Assembly (NCBI GenBank): GCA_027576995.1
Contig: JANBQC010000180.1
Coordinates: forward strand, 1 to 46,661
DNA length: 46,661 nucleotides
Source of the DNA: Dimargaris cristalligena
Lineage: Eukaryota > Kickxellomycota > Dimargaritomycetes > Dimargaritales > Dimargaritaceae
Direction: 5' to 3'
The position numbers and the translations under genes are program-made. The notes below the pieces were generated by a model. It worked only from the letters and a program-made list of their open reading frames with translations, did no database searches and was not told the DNA's origin. Shown here in pieces: positions 32,400 to 45,351 of this stretch (position 1 is its first letter; the number at the start of each line of letters is the position of its first letter).

Positions 32400-33060
32400 C
32401 GAACCCGGTCCTGCACTGGCCTTATAATATAAATATAGTGTAATTGATGTACAATGGCGTAGCCTGATTAGTTTAGTTGCTCATTTCATTGGTAGTAGTT
32501 TAGCAGGAGTGGGTTAGTAAGGGAAGTTAGCGGGTTTTTAAGGACTAACTGGGGATAATATCCGGGTTCCTTATTGGAAGGAGGGATATATCCCATTAGT
32601 GGATTAGTCTCCTCAATTCCACTTAATTATTCGTACTTTACAATTACATCTGCACCTACAGATTGGCCCGCACAAACCCAAACCCAAATTTGATTATAAA
32701 TATTATTTCTATGGTAACAGCTCCTGGAGACGATATTCTTGTTTTGAATTTGGATAGTGACAAATAGTATACCATAATTATTGAATAGGGGATAGATTTG
32801 GAAGCGAATGTTTATTGTTCTCAAGCCACGTTATTCCTGAGTGGAACTAAGGGTAAGTATGAAATAGTGAAAACAGCATGCAGTAATTAACAAGAATCGG
32901 ACCCGAAACAATAAGAAGGTAATTATAAAAGAGACAGCCAGCCCATAGGCTTTTTTTTTTGGAACCACCATCGCCACCTGCCAGCAAAGCAGAATAGCGG
33001 GAAAGCGCGGGACATGTTGGGCCGAAGGAAGGGTAGAAAGGGGGAGAAAAAGAAGCACAA
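32400..33060. other. Intergenic between convergent genes, no gene seen
   Basis: 660 bp between the stop codons of the voltage-sensor gene (+) and ARP3 (-). AT-rich, no coding frame. Confidence 0.5.
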
Positions 33061-34368
33061 TTAGGCAAGGGAGTTGAACACGCGGTTGTGGCGGGCAATA
33101 CTGGGACCGTATTCCTCATACTCGGCCTTGGTGTGACTAATGGTATAGAATTGATCCGTGCAGGCCATCAAGCTACCGCCGAACCAGACGGCGTGGCGCT
33201 GTTTCTTGTGGGCAATGACATTGACTTCAATGGGCTTCGCCTTCAAATGACCACCGCTCTGGTCCTCGGAAAGCTGCACCCGGCCATCGACCACGTGTTT
33301 AATGTCCCGCTGGAGGCGTTTACCGAAATCCTTGAACATCGTCGATCCGCCGGACAGGACGATATTTTTATAGAGCCCCCGACGGGTATCGATGGGGCTG
33401 GTTTGAATGACCTGGTCGACCACTTGGGGAAGAGGGGTCAAAAAGTCGGAACTGACGATTTCGGGGTTGAAGAAAATTTCCGGAGCCAGGAAACGTTCGT
33501 AACCGACATCGACGGTATACGGGCGCTGGGTACCACTATGGACCGCTTCGAATTGTTTAAAGTATTTGTGGGGTTCCTGGTCGAAGCGCTTGAATTCCTT
33601 GACGATATCGGGACACACGTAGGAGTACTGTTCCTTGATCCGACGGGCCACATCCAGGGAGTCTTCCGGGGGGATGGCAATTTCCTGGTGTTCACGGAGC
33701 AGCTGCTGCACAAAGGCGGTGATGTCCCGTCCGGCAATGGGGATATGCCGAATGGAACTGCCAATCACGTACCCTTCGGCAACGGGAATAACGTGGGTCA
33801 CGCCGTCGCCGGAGTCAATCACGGTACCGGTCAGGGTCTGGTCAGTGACTTTATCCGAGGTCCAACTGGCGGCCAGGGCCAGCACCGCCTGAACGGCAAT
33901 GTAGAGGCCCTGGATATTGAAGGATTCGAAGAAGATTTCGGCCGTGTTTTCCCGGTTTTCGGGGGCGTTGAGGGGCGGTTCGGTGAGCAAGAAATAGTGG
34001 TCTTCGGGTTCGCAGCGCAGGTATTTGAAAATACACTGTTCCCAGTAACGTTCCATATGGTCCCAGTTGTCGATTTGGCCGTGGCGGATGGGGTAGTTGA
34101 GGTTGTAGGTCTTGGAGTTGCTGAGGGCCTCGTCACCAATGTAAAAGTCCAGGTCTTCGATACCGCGCTTGGAGGCCAAATGGGACGAGGCGGAGGCGGA
34201 CGACGATAGGAAGGCGGGCTTTTTAGGGACATTGGGGGCCCCGCCGGCACCGGCTTCGCGGGTACCGATAACGGTGGGAATCACAAACTGGGGACCGCTG
34301 TTGCCGGCGAAACCCATCTTGGTGTAGCCCGTGCCATTGTCGATCACAACAGGGGCGAGGCGGGACAT
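33061..34368 (-). CDS. ARP3: Actin-related protein Arp3
   Basis: Intron-free, 435 residues, the usual Arp3 length. It is a core subunit of the Arp2/3 complex that nucleates branched actin at endocytic patches. The start [23 protein letters not shown] carries the phosphate-1 loop of the actin fold. [53 protein letters not shown] (phosphate-2 loop) and [14 protein letters not shown] (adenosine loop) follow in order. WFGGSLMA and [15 protein letters not shown] near the end are the Arp3-type C-terminus. The frame stays open for 54 codons upstream (to 34530), but that part is His-run and hydrophobic leader-like sequence, and the ATG at 34368 aligns with the family start. Confidence 0.95.
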   Translation of the reverse strand: MSRLAPVVIDNGTGYTKMGFAGNSGPQFVIPTVIGTREAGAGGAPNVPKKPAFLSSSASASSHLASKRGIEDLDFYIGDEALSNSKTYNLNYPIRHGQIDNWDHMERYWEQCIFKYLRCEPEDHYFLLTEPPLNAPENRENTAEIFFESFNIQGLYIAVQAVLALAASWTSDKVTDQTLTGTVIDSGDGVTHVIPVAEGYVIGSSIRHIPIAGRDITAFVQQLLREHQEIAIPPEDSLDVARRIKEQYSYVCPDIVKEFKRFDQEPHKYFKQFEAVHSGTQRPYTVDVGYERFLAPEIFFNPEIVSSDFLTPLPQVVDQVIQTSPIDTRRGLYKNIVLSGGSTMFKDFGKRLQRDIKHVVDGRVQLSEDQSGGHLKAKPIEVNVIAHKKQRHAVWFGGSLMACTDQFYTISHTKAEYEEYGPSIARHNRVFNSLA

Positions 34369-35438
34369 GGCGGCGGAACGGATGTGTGGTGGGTAGTGGT
34401 GGTGGTGGTGGTGATGGGTAGAGGGGGAGGGAGGAGTAACACGACAAACGAGATGGGATAACGAGATAGACAATAGGTAAAGAACCCACGCACTTTCTAA
34501 TAGTATAGGTAATAGAGAGTCAGACCACAAGGCTTAAGGATAGGGATAGGTATGGATGACAACAAGGGGGGTGTAAGTCACCCTACCCACCCATTCCATC
34601 CCCTCATGGGCCTGAATTAGCCCTAATCCAGAGGAGGGGGTTGCTTGGCAAAACGGCGTCAGCACCTTGGCCCCTACAATTAGGCTAAGAGACTCCGACT
34701 GGACTGGCCACCGAAATTCCCATGGGTCCATTTTTCTTAGCGGGGGCCTATGGGGAGAGCCCCCCTATCCGTAGTCGGATTCAGAATCAAGCCGCAACCA
34801 CACAGTCTCCTTTTATTAAAGACAACTCTCGCTCGCTTTTAGCTAGTTGGCTATATTGTTAACCCAAATGTAAGGTACCTTTAATTACCCATTTACCTGC
34901 AATGGATTATACATTTCTTTATGCAGTAATCATTGATATGGAATAAATCAGGACCATTCCCCAGTATATAGACTAAATCCATTAACATTGAATACGGCGG
35001 ACTTTGACTGCGTAATATCCTCTCAACTCCTGTCAAGTAGCAGTTAACAAATAAATCGTAGGAGAGGGGAAAATAATAATCACCTACTAATATGCTATTA
35101 ATACCCCCAATGCACTGAAGCACCGGATTTAAAAAACGGTCGTAACTACTGGCGTCACAATAGTTTGCCAATCGAGGCCGCTCCCCTTCCTCTTTGACCA
35201 TTCTAGCCCAATCCTTGATGGGCGAAACCACCCAATGTCCCATATATGCCTGTACATAAGGTGATGGTTTAATAGAAAGTTGGTATCAAAATTAAGCGAT
35301 TCGAAGCAAATGGATGCGAGTAAGCTATAGATATGTGGTGCAAAACACGGCAATACAATAATAAGCCAGACAGAGTAATTCAGATCGTGGATTACATGTA
35401 GCTAATCTGACCATCCCTGGCTAATAAGTTAATAGGGT

Positions 35439-35473
<35 letters not shown>

Positions 35474-35543
35474 GGCGGTCGTGGGTGTGTGTTTGGTCTG
35501 AGAGATAGGGGGAGTATTGGGAGGCGAGGTGACTTCACCAAGA
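34369..35543. other. Intergenic, no gene seen
   Basis: 1.17 kb with the ARP3 promoter side and the 3' flank of the condensin gene. It includes a CAC-rich (minus strand) tract at 34390-34415 and the AT repeat at 35443-35470. Confidence 0.5.
35443..35470. repeat. (TA)n microsatellite
   Basis: About 14 TA repeats, 75 bp downstream of the condensin stop codon. Confidence 0.9.
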
Positions 35544-38500
35544 CTATTCTTCATCTTCGGAGTCCTCGAGCATATCTTCAATCTCCTGTTGAATATCCTC
35601 CACCTTGACAATCACTTTCATAGGCTGACTTGATGAAGGTGTAGCCGCCGCCGCTGCTGCTGATGTTGACAATGATGCGGACATTAGCGAACCTTTGCCA
35701 CTCGGGCGAAAGTCGGGATTGATAACACCCTTGGACGGATGAGGGCTTGGGGGTGGTGGTTGTTTGCGACGTGGAACCACTTTGAGAAGGGCATGGTCAT
35801 GGCTCACCTGGTCGATGAATTGGTATACTTCTTCAAGCTCAGGGAATGCCCGTAGGTCTTCTTCCTGCCACTCGGTTTGGGCATCGAGTACTTCGATTGC
35901 TCTCAGGATTTCAACGACGGTTCCTTCAAATTTATCCAGAGCGTTACGCGTGGGTGCGTCGCCAATAACGCCCGCCTAGACAAATTCGTAAAAAATAAGG
36001 AAGCAGCACAGGCAATATCATTGGAGTAAGGGTATAATTTAGTATCATGTAGAAAGCTATATAGGATAAGCAAAATTAGTGGGTGGTTCACAAAATGGCC
36101 TTCCAAAAAACTGCATCTCGGTATCGTTCGACTTACCTGTTTAATGGTGAGAATAAGCGCCATGATCGACTTGAGCCGTGTTTCACCTGCCGCCTCATCA
36201 ATGTGTAATTTCCGGATCAGTGGAATGAGGGTCCGCCGGGCACTCTTGGAGTCGGTCAAGACGGACTTTAGGGCGTCGATAGCGATTGTGGCGTGCAGAC
36301 CCTCATCGATACCAGCAGTGGCCCGTTCCACCTTCTGGTAAGCCGCAACTGTCGCCCGGGGATCAGTCCAGTCAGCTAACTGCTGGCCAATCCGGATGAG
36401 CGTGCTTTTACCCGAATCAGAGGGACCCCACTGCACCTTGGCGAGTTTGTTCAGGGTAGGAATCACTGCCTGGTCGAATGGGGTTGATCGTAATGGTATA
36501 CAGCAGCAGATTAAACAAATTAAGACGAGGCAAAGTGATTACAGTATAGCCATCCAGCCAACCAAAAGTCCTCAAAAAACAATACATACTAAATAACTAG
36601 AACACTGCTCAGTCTAGCAAACAAGGTATATCATACAAAACTTACCTGCTGGAGTAGTTTTTGGTTGTCGTGTGCCGAATAACAATACACCTGTAAGAAG
36701 TAGGTGAGGCACTGCCGGAACCGGTTATTATCTTCGGTCACCGGGTGGAAGTACAGGAAGAGTAACGTTTCCAGAGTTTGAATCGGTTCGGATAGTTTTT
36801 GGCAGTAAAGTAGCCGGACAATCCCTTCGGTAGCGATGGCTTGGATGGTGGCCACGGGGCTTTCCACGCATTCCAGGAGCGTGGCTTCAATGGCCAGGGG
36901 TTGGTCCAGTTTTTGGGAGATGCTGGGGATATCATACATGAGTGACAAATCCGATAGGGCCATGAGCGCCTTTTCCCGGATATCTCCCTCACCCCGCCGG
37001 ATGGCCTGCACAAAAGCGTGGGTGTTGTCCTCGGCCAGCGATTTGTCCAAGTAGCAACAATGGGCCAGGCACATCAAACCCAACTCCTGAATAATGGCCT
37101 CTGATTCATTAATGGCGGGAATGAAGAGGTCGTTGAGAAGACCAAAGACGGCGTGGTTGTCCCGTAGGCGCTCTTGACAGCGCTCCAGCAGAAGTTTAGA
37201 GATGATGAGACACTTGACCTGCATCAGGAGGAGCTCGAGTTGACGTTCTTCGGGGTCCATTTGCGAATTGGCTTCCTCGTCGTCGTCCTCGATCGACGTG
37301 CGAATATCGACAATCGCCTCCACAATAATTTGGGTGAAATCACGCTCATTAATGGAAATTTTAAGGATAATATCAATGATGGTTTCAATATGGGCTTCGG
37401 GGAACTCGGGGATTAGGAGCATTTCGCGTAACAAGCTGAGGAACCGGCGGCGACCCATCTCATCGGCGAAGTCGCACCGGGTGGCAATGGTCAGCAGCTG
37501 ACCGACGATAAAGGAACAATTGACCTCCTGCTCGTCTTCCTCAGCATTCTGGAACAGTTGGGTAAAGTGCTGAATGTACATGGCCAGCTTCACCACTTCG
37601 GGGAGGGCAGCTTCTAGCAGGTCCTCAAGGTGTTCCTTCTCGAAGAAGGCGAGGGTCACCTGGATCAGGAACACCGTTTCGGGGGTTAAGTTCTGCCAAA
37701 CCTCCTCGGTGAATTCAAAAGTACGGGGAATATCGGGGTGGGCCGTGAAGAGAGCGATTAGAGTGGGCTCCGCAATAGTACTGTTCACCACGTCGAGCCG
37801 CTCCAGAAGCTCAATAAGGTTGTTATTGGCGTACTCCATCCAATTTTCGGACAGTAGTTTAATGCAAGCCTGGCGAACCGCCGGTTCACGGTCGTTGATG
37901 CCGTGCGACAGGAGTTTTTCACGGGCCTCGATGGACAGGATTCGGAAATCCCCGATTTCTTTCAAGGCCTTGAGATAGACGAAGCGCCGGTTGTTGGTGT
38001 CCAGATCACGCGAGCGTTCCAAAATTCGCGGTAACGAGGAGGGACTCTTGGTAATGTGAATCAAAACGGCCCGGCGAACTTCGGCACTGGGGTCGTACCG
38101 AATAATGTTAAGCAGGGTTTTGGTCACATTAGGACCATCGCTGGGATCCTGCATATCTTCGTCTTCGTCTTCGCCATTTTGGAGGCGACAGAGAGCAATC
38201 ACGGCCTGGACGCGGATAGCCGATTCTTTGTCGTGGATCCGCTCGTAAAGTTTTGTTTTAAGGGTGACGTAGAGTTCTTCGTCAATTTCACCGAAGGAAT
38301 TGACGCATAGGGCCACCAGCTGGCAGACGCGGAGGCGAACGAGCTTATCCTTGGCGTTAAACCCCTTGAGGAGGTGGTGCATCAGGAACTCGATGAAGCG
38401 GGAGGACAAACTGTCGGTAATGGTCTCCGCCGGATCGATCGATGCCCGACTCGTAAAGACGTCGCCGTCATCATTGGTGGGGCTGGTAAGGGCCGTAGCT

Positions 38501-38958
38501 TCATCCACCTCCATACCGGCATCGGAAGGGGGAGCTGGTTTGGACTCCGCTGCTGCCTGAACCAGCGCGGCTTTAGCGTCCTTCTCGTGCCCTAACTGGA
38601 CGAACATCGCCACAAATTTGACCACCAGCTCCACGGACGCCTCCCGTTTCTTCACGGGCAGGATTTTATTGAGGTTGCGTACGAACTCGTTATTGAAGAT
38701 GGACTCGCCGGGCCGGTCGGACGTTGTGCATTTCAAAGGGGGAGTGCCATCGCTGGGCGGGGAATGCATATATTTGACAATGGTCTCGGCGGGTAGTTGA
38801 GAACAGCGTTCCTGCAGTTTACGGAGGGCTGCCGCGTTGCGACGGTGCTGAGTGACGGAGACTTGAGCACCTTGGAAGAGTTCCGGGGCCGCAGTGGTGA
38901 GGGTGCGCAGGAGGTCACCGTCGTTGGTGCTGGATTGGGTGGCAGTGGCTTTGCCCAT
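35544..38958 (-). CDS. YCG1: Condensin subunit Cap-G/Ycg1 (CND3)
   Basis: Three exons, 38958-36646, 36469-36137 and 35975-35544, phase 0 throughout; 1025 residues, near yeast Ycg1. This HEAT-repeat subunit of condensin I binds DNA together with the kleisin and is needed to compact mitotic chromosomes. Visible family features are an N-terminal helical segment with FNNEFVRNLNKILPVKKRE and FVAMFVQLG. Then comes the HEAT array starting SSRFIEFLMHHLLKGFNAKDKLVRLRV, with DKESAIRVQAVIALCRLQ and an acidic DEDEDMQD loop, YDPSAEVRRAVLIHI, and RDLDTNNRRFVYLKAL. The Cnd3-type C-terminal repeats follow, with LMCLAHCCYLDKSLAEDN. Exon 3 ends in a Pro/Ser linker and a very acidic tail (EDMLEDSEDEE). The start MGKATATQ was chosen over an in-frame ATG 36 codons upstream. 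The gene is divergent from the Aurora kinase gene. Confidence 0.92.
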
Positions 38959-40525
38959 TCTGTATTCTTGCCGGATAATCGGCTTAACAATGCGGAGATT
39001 GAAATGAAATGATTGTGCCGGAAATGAGTGTAGTGGACGGGGACAGTTCGGAGAGACGACTGACAAGCCGCTAAATACGCAGTCCGGAAAGTAAAGGCAA
39101 AACGATGTATGAAAAATGGGCTAGGAAGAGGTTGACAATGCCGAAGGGTTCGCATACAGTGCAGCCCTTTTTGCATCTATAAAATAGACGCGGGCGCAGT
39201 CGGAATTTTGATTTGGATTTGCTAGTGTGGTACAATTTACAGGAGGTCTTGTTTACATTTTAAATCCCGCTCACAGTCTGGTTGAAGGGAAAGGGGTTTT
39301 AGTAGGCTCTTTTAGTCACGTGCCTCGCTTCCATGCTCAGCAGAGGGGGATTAGCCATTAATAATGTGAGGGACTTAAAATAAAATGGGATGGGTGAAGC
39401 CAAAGATGACTAATACAGCAGATATCACCGTTGGCCTAATTCCCCTCTACGCTCCCAATTGAACACTAAAGGATCAGTTAAGTTGGGTGGCTCTTTTAAT
39501 AATTACAATGCCATTAGGCACTGAACTATATAAGCCAGGGCTTATTTCTACCACATCAATTGAGTTTGGTAAAGTATTTGACCGAATAGTCTACACCTTA
39601 TCTACTATGTAACGTTTCCCCCATCCGCCTCCTAATGTAGGCAGAATCCTCTGCAATAAACACCCGCGAGTGTGGCTGGCATCTCAGCGCTCCTAAAAAG
39701 CCACACAGTAAATGGGCGTACATGGTGAATGTATTCCACTGCATCCATGTTATTTAGCGAAAGTGAATAGCCGCTGGACCACGTGATATTTAGTTTGGCT
39801 CCTATTGACTTGCCTTTAGCAGCGTTGATAAATGAAATGACAAATTCAGGGATTTCCTCCAAAAGAAATGACGGCCGCCCTTACTATCTCTAACTCTCTC
39901 ACCAAAGGAGTGGGGATGGTGTATACATGGCCCAAATTACTCACACTTAATAGTCTGGGTCGGTTGTTTGTGTGTGGGGGGAGGTATTTTGAGCTTTGCC
40001 CACTTGCATAAGTTTATCTGGTATCACGCTCCTGTCACTTGTCCAGCTCCATTGTATTAATAGGGAAGCCTTCAGTTGGATGAACAAGCACACCTGCTTA
40101 GTTGACCGATCTGTTGCGGTCCAACCCTCCATAGCAACCGCGCCTTTCTCATTCGCCGCACAACAATACCTTCTATAGTTTACTATCTGGCCAAGTATCG
40201 ACTGCAGTGTCCATGCGTGCGCATTGGACTTGCTGATTTATATATTCCACCTACCGTGACTCTTGGTGCTGCTGTTATTTTATTGACGCCCTTCCATTGG
40301 TATTCCGACCAAAATACCAGAGACCCACCAGTTCCTTCCAACCCTGTGCCAGCCCCAGCCTACCGCTATTCCTCTCTTCCTAATACTGCTAGAAAACCCC
40401 CCGCTTACTATTTTCAACTGGCTGATCACTACTCACCTCCATAGCTGCTACTCTTTTTATTCCATTGCTAGCAAGAACATTTCGCCTCTTGGTTTTCCTC
40501 TGTATTTCTTATATTGTATCCCACC
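38959..40525. other. Divergent intergenic region between condensin and Aurora genes
   Basis: 1.57 kb serving as promoter space for both genes. No coding frame is convincing. A CACGTG E-box sits near 39317 and another CCACGTG near 39779; neither can be assigned. Confidence 0.45.
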
Positions 40526-41905
40526 ATGGCCAGTGGTACTAAAACGACTGCCAAGGTGCCCGCCCATTCCAGCTCCACCGGCTCCTCACACCCAGGCGTA
40601 TCAGTTAACCAACTCTCATCGGCTTTACAGGGCTCCCATATTTCAAAGGCCGACGCCGAGGCCAAGGCCGCCTTGAAAAAGGCTACTGAATCTGGTCGCA
40701 TCTCTCCTCTGGGCGAAGCAATCGAGCAGGGCAAATCCGCTCGTTCATCCCAGCTGCAAACCTCCTCCTCCGCCCCCTCTTCGTCGTCCTCCACTGCGAG
40801 GGAACCCGATGGCCAGGCCGAGCCCGAAAAACAATGGTCTCTCCAGGACTTTGATATCGGCAAGCCCCTCGGACGTGGTAAATTCGGCCGGGTTTACTTG
40901 GCCCGCGAGAAGTCCAGCGGTTTTATGGTAGCCCTGAAAGTCCTCTTCAAATCCGAAATTAAGCAGCCCAACCTAGCCCGGCAATTGCGCCGCGAAGTGG
41001 AAATCCAGTCCCATCTGCGTCATGAGCACATTCTGCGCCTCTTCGGGTATTTCCACGATGAAAAGCGGGTTTACCTTATCCTGGAGTACGCCTGTCGCGG
41101 CGAACTCTACAAGATTCTACGGAAATATGGCCGCTTTTCCGAACGTCGGGCCGCCAAGGTAAGTTATTGTTTTCTAATCCCTATCATCCCCTCCCCTGCC
41201 GTAAACAGGGACCATGGCCTCGTGCCCTCTTCCGTTGATAAATCAAGTCACGGGTGACTTTTCTGATTAATCGATGTCTAATTGGGCTTCCCTTTGTTTA
41301 GATTTTCTTAAACAACAATTCGTTCAGTGCGCTCACATTTCCATGGACACTTATGCGATTCTCTATTTGATTATCCTTTGGCCAATATCTACCTTGTTTT
41401 ATTTCCCCCGCCCGTATAGTATATCATGCAAATGTCCAAGGCCTTACTGTACCTGCACCAGAAGCATGTTATCCATCGCGACATCAAGCCCGAAAATCTG
41501 CTCGTTGGGGTCCACGGCGAACTTAAAATCGCCGATTTCGGCTGGTCGGTACATGCCCCCAACAGCCGGCGCAAAACCACCTGTGGTACCCTGGATTACT
41601 TGCCCCCGGAGATTGTCGAGGGCCGGGACCATGACGAGAATGTCGACCTATGGAGCCTCGGGGTACTTTGTTACGAATTCTTGGTGGGCGTCCCGCCCTT
41701 TGAAGACTTGAGCAGTCAGCAGGCCACTTTCCGGCGCATTTCCCGAGTGGATTTGAAGATCCCTGAACATATTTCGCCACAGGCCGCTGATCTAATCCGC
41801 CGGCTTCTAAAGCATAATCCGACCGATCGATTGCCTCTCGACCAGGTCCTCAAACATCCTTGGATTATCGAACACACTGCTGGGGCTACCGTGTCGGAAA
41901 ACTAA
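40526..41905 (+). CDS. Aurora-type mitotic protein kinase (Ipl1/Ark1)
   Basis: Two exons, 40526-41158 and 41420-41905, phase 0, with a 261-bp intron; 372 residues. The N-terminal 105 residues are Ser/Ala-rich and disordered. The kinase domain runs from about 109 ([20 protein letters not shown], glycine loop) through VALKVLFK (catalytic Lys), [13 protein letters not shown] and [14 protein letters not shown]. It continues with [11 protein letters not shown] (catalytic loop), DFGWSVHAP, the activation segment [15 protein letters not shown] (the Thr before Cys-Gly-Thr is the autophosphorylation site), [16 protein letters not shown], and ends near [14 protein letters not shown] and [12 protein letters not shown] are Aurora hallmarks. 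As the chromosomal passenger kinase it corrects kinetochore attachments and promotes condensin loading. It lies back to back with the condensin Cap-G gene. Confidence 0.94.
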
Positions 41906-41924
41906 TATATATATATATATATAT
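41905..41924. repeat. (AT)n microsatellite after the Aurora stop codon
   Basis: About ten AT repeats beginning at the TAA stop of the kinase gene, so in its 3' UTR. Confidence 0.9.
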
Positions 41925-44900
41925 CAAAATTAGCGGTGGTTGGCCGACAGGAGTGGCCTCTGCTTATCTAGCTATAGTTGTTTTTCGGTTTCATGGCAGC
42001 CTGGGTTTGCCAGGTGACCGGATTTTACGGGATCCCTATACTGAATAGATTCATATTTGTTTCATTAATCAGAGACTGGTAATTCCTTGCCCGGCCAGTT
42101 AGTTACCCCCCCTTCTGCCCCGGCCTCTTTATAAGTCCACTTAGTCGCTTTTATTTTAGTCCCTCAAGGTGTAAAAGAGAACTACCACTACTACAGGCTA
42201 TTCTAAAGTATTTACCACCTTTTTATTTTTCGATCCCCAACATTAAGTATATACTTTGACATGGTTTCATTTTTTCAATAGTTAGTTTAGTCCTACCACT
42301 TCTCCCCATCCTTTTCTCCCTTCCACCGCCCCCTCTATACTCTATACGTTCTTATTACTCACTAATTCGATCCCATCCCCTTGTTTTATCTTCAAAACCA
42401 GAGCGCCTTACTTCATGAACCTGAATATCCCATCGGCTCACGGGTGTACTATAAATCTGGCCTGGCTTTTATTCCCTTAGTTGGGTTTTAGCATACCCAC
42501 TAACTAAAACCAATATTATCTAATTGTCTCTATCACGACTTGCAACCGATTGGCTTTTTTGAATTGCTTTACTCATTCTCAATAAACTCGTATTACAACC
42601 GGTCTGATCCGCCCAGCCCTCATAAGGGGCTTCTCTATCACCGGTTGAAATTGGTGGATATCAAGATGGGTGTATATAATTTCTGAATGCAATATAGATA
42701 TGGTATGCCTAGAGCTGGGGAATTGTGAGCATGGTAATCTCAGCGGTGCTCGATAGTCAGCCCTATCATAGCCAGGTCCTTTACCTTGGTTACCATCTAT
42801 TTTGACACTATTATACTATATAGCACATTTTCCATAGTACTGCGCGGCGTTATGATAGTTATTTATATAACCCCAGTCGGCACTCGAAACTCTCCTTTGA
42901 TAAAGCTTTGCCGATGAACCGAAGACTCTCCTGGATATCAGCGAATATTTTCTGGTGTTGCCTTTACTATTCTGCGGTGATGACCTTCTTCTGTGGTTCC
43001 CATGTATAAATAACTCCCCCCCTCCCCTGCCCCATAGGGGTATATCGCAGTCAGGACGACTCGCACGGTTGGATTAGTTAGGATACTTACAATGCAGGTC
43101 GCAGCATATTGTTAAGGTGGCGAACCACGTCGGTTACTATTGGATAAAGCCCTCGATTGATCAATGATATCTTAATAAATCGGAGTGTGGGGGTTTATTC
43201 CTCCATCTTGTTATGGTATAATCGAGAGAACATGAGATGTCCAATTTCAACATAAAATTACCTTCCATAATATATGTCTTATCCCCAAAAGCCCCATTCA
43301 ATTGACATACTATTGCAGCTCGCTGACTCCAGTACTTAAAAAACAACTCAACCAATCACCTTAGGGGCTGAATACTACATTATACCGGGGAAATCTTAAT
43401 GCAACTAAAAGTTGCCAGTACTTCCCGTGGGCGAAAGGCCAATTTGCACCACGGTACCCCCTCCCTGAGTGAATAATACTCGGTAGAACATGGTTGCGTC
43501 CATTACGTTCCCCCACAGGAGTTGGTCAACCCTCCTGCACCGGCCCAATAACAACATTTTATCAAAGAGGAGAAAAAAACACCGCTATAATTGGTAAAGT
43601 ACTTAGAGTTCGATTTTGATTATAACTATACTACCTGCCCGGCCCGGCACTGCAGCCTATTTCCATAGCTCATCCAACTCTACACAGCCCACACAGTCAC
43701 ACTATTAGGTTAGTTGGATTGCCAGGTCCATTGCTGCATTAGATATGCAACGGGAGAATATTTCCGCCTCCTTTAACCTCCTGCTTCTTCGTCGTATAAA
43801 AAACCCCGATACCAGTCAGCCTTCCCCCTGTTGTGACGAATCACTTAAATGGTGTCACATAAGGCTGAATTATTAGTTGGTGACGTCATAAAAATTGTTA
43901 CGTCACTGGTGGCCGAGGCCTAGTACTTTTCCGTTCAAGTCCCCCATATTAAATTAGCTGTTCATTTAACGCCAACTATAGATGCCGACTCCCTAGACTA
44001 CTTTTTATCAAACTAAAAATATATGTTAGAGGTGGTGAAATTAACGAATGTGCCTATTCCAATGGCAGACTACGAATTGGCTCAACAGTTAAACGGAAGT
44101 TGAGTGTGAAACACAGTAGTGTAACCAGATGGGGCTGACTGAACAGGGTTTACAGCCATTTTATAGTTTTATTTTCCCAGTGCGAGAGATCTAATGCCTA
44201 CTTGTAGTGGAGTGCTAAGCTGCAGTAGACCAATGGCAAAAGGGGTCCGTCAGTTCGGGAGTAAACTAGTTACATTTGAATTAACCTACCATCGCCAAAA
44301 GTGGGACTGGCTTGTTAATTCCGATAACCCTGCTGTCAAACAAAGTCAGCCCTATTTTAAAACTAGTGACCTCCTAACCCACTGGAAAGTGCTGGTAATC
44401 ATTCCTGTATATTATAAATACATGTCCCAATAAGAATGTAGTTTTCTATAAAACACGGACAGGGGCGGAAAGGGCCCGATTGGCCGTTAGGCGAAACATG
44501 TTAGTTTTTTGGCTCTTTCAATTATAATCAATAGCTGAAAACATAAGTCGGAATATTATAGCTAAGACGTACGGTAAGTCGAAAAAAAGGGACAAGCGAA
44601 TGCGAGGGGATTAGGTTGAATTGACGATCCAAGCGGTTGTTGGGGGAATATTTTGAACTTGATCAGTAATAGGTGTTGTCAAGGTATCCGGTGGTAACAG
44701 AGGCGCTATGCAATAACAGGTGTCATTCTTTTCAAGCGGGTTTCATTCGCCACAAGTGCAAATGGTAACTTAAGACTGTTGCGGTTACTCCCCCCTGGGG
44801 TTCATGGGCCAAATTCATGCCGACTTACACTGAGTATGAACCACAAAGGCATGATACCCATACCTACGCCAGCTTTAAAGCACGCTTCCTTGGTAGGCGG

Positions 44901-45351
44901 GTATTTCAACCGACTAGATAGTCAACTGTATAGGTTTTTAGTGTTCCATAGGGGGTCTATGATGCAGAATTGCACGTATGACGAGTTATTATGTCTAATC
45001 GGCTTGAATTAAAGGCTACATGATAAATTTACCTGTTTAATATTTGCATTGGTATGGGCATGTCTGTAAGCGATGACGAATATATACTACTCCCGCCAAC
45101 AACACGCCATCTGGTGAAACTTTAGCACCATGTCTCTCAGCTGAGTAGTGGGTAGTTTTTTGGTGTGGATATAGTAATGGAACGGGTATATAAAGTGCAG
45201 AGCATCACCAACGACTTCAATTGAAGTATAACCCAATACGCCTATTCTAGTATTGATCAGCCTCCTAATTCATTAGCCGTCCAGTTGAACCCGTAATTAT
45301 TCTGTCATTTATTTTGTATTTCCCTACCAACCCAATTTACACCGTTCTATC
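41925..45351. other. 3.4-kb region with no recognisable gene
   Basis: AT-rich DNA between the Aurora kinase and the NRPS gene. The longest open frames (under 80 codons) have no family resemblance. I saw no tRNA or rRNA pattern and no transposon ends. The right end contains the NRPS promoter. Confidence 0.5.
45187..45194 (+). promoter_or_regulatory. TATA box of the NRPS gene
   Basis: TATATAAA, 165 bp before the NRPS start codon; supports 45352 as the true 5' end of the gene rather than an internal exon. Confidence 0.55.

Noticed and set aside
34369..34530. 54-codon in-frame extension of Arp3 with a hydrophobic part
   Set aside because: The Arp3 family starts at the MSRLAP methionine; the upstream part contains a His run and no conserved sequence.
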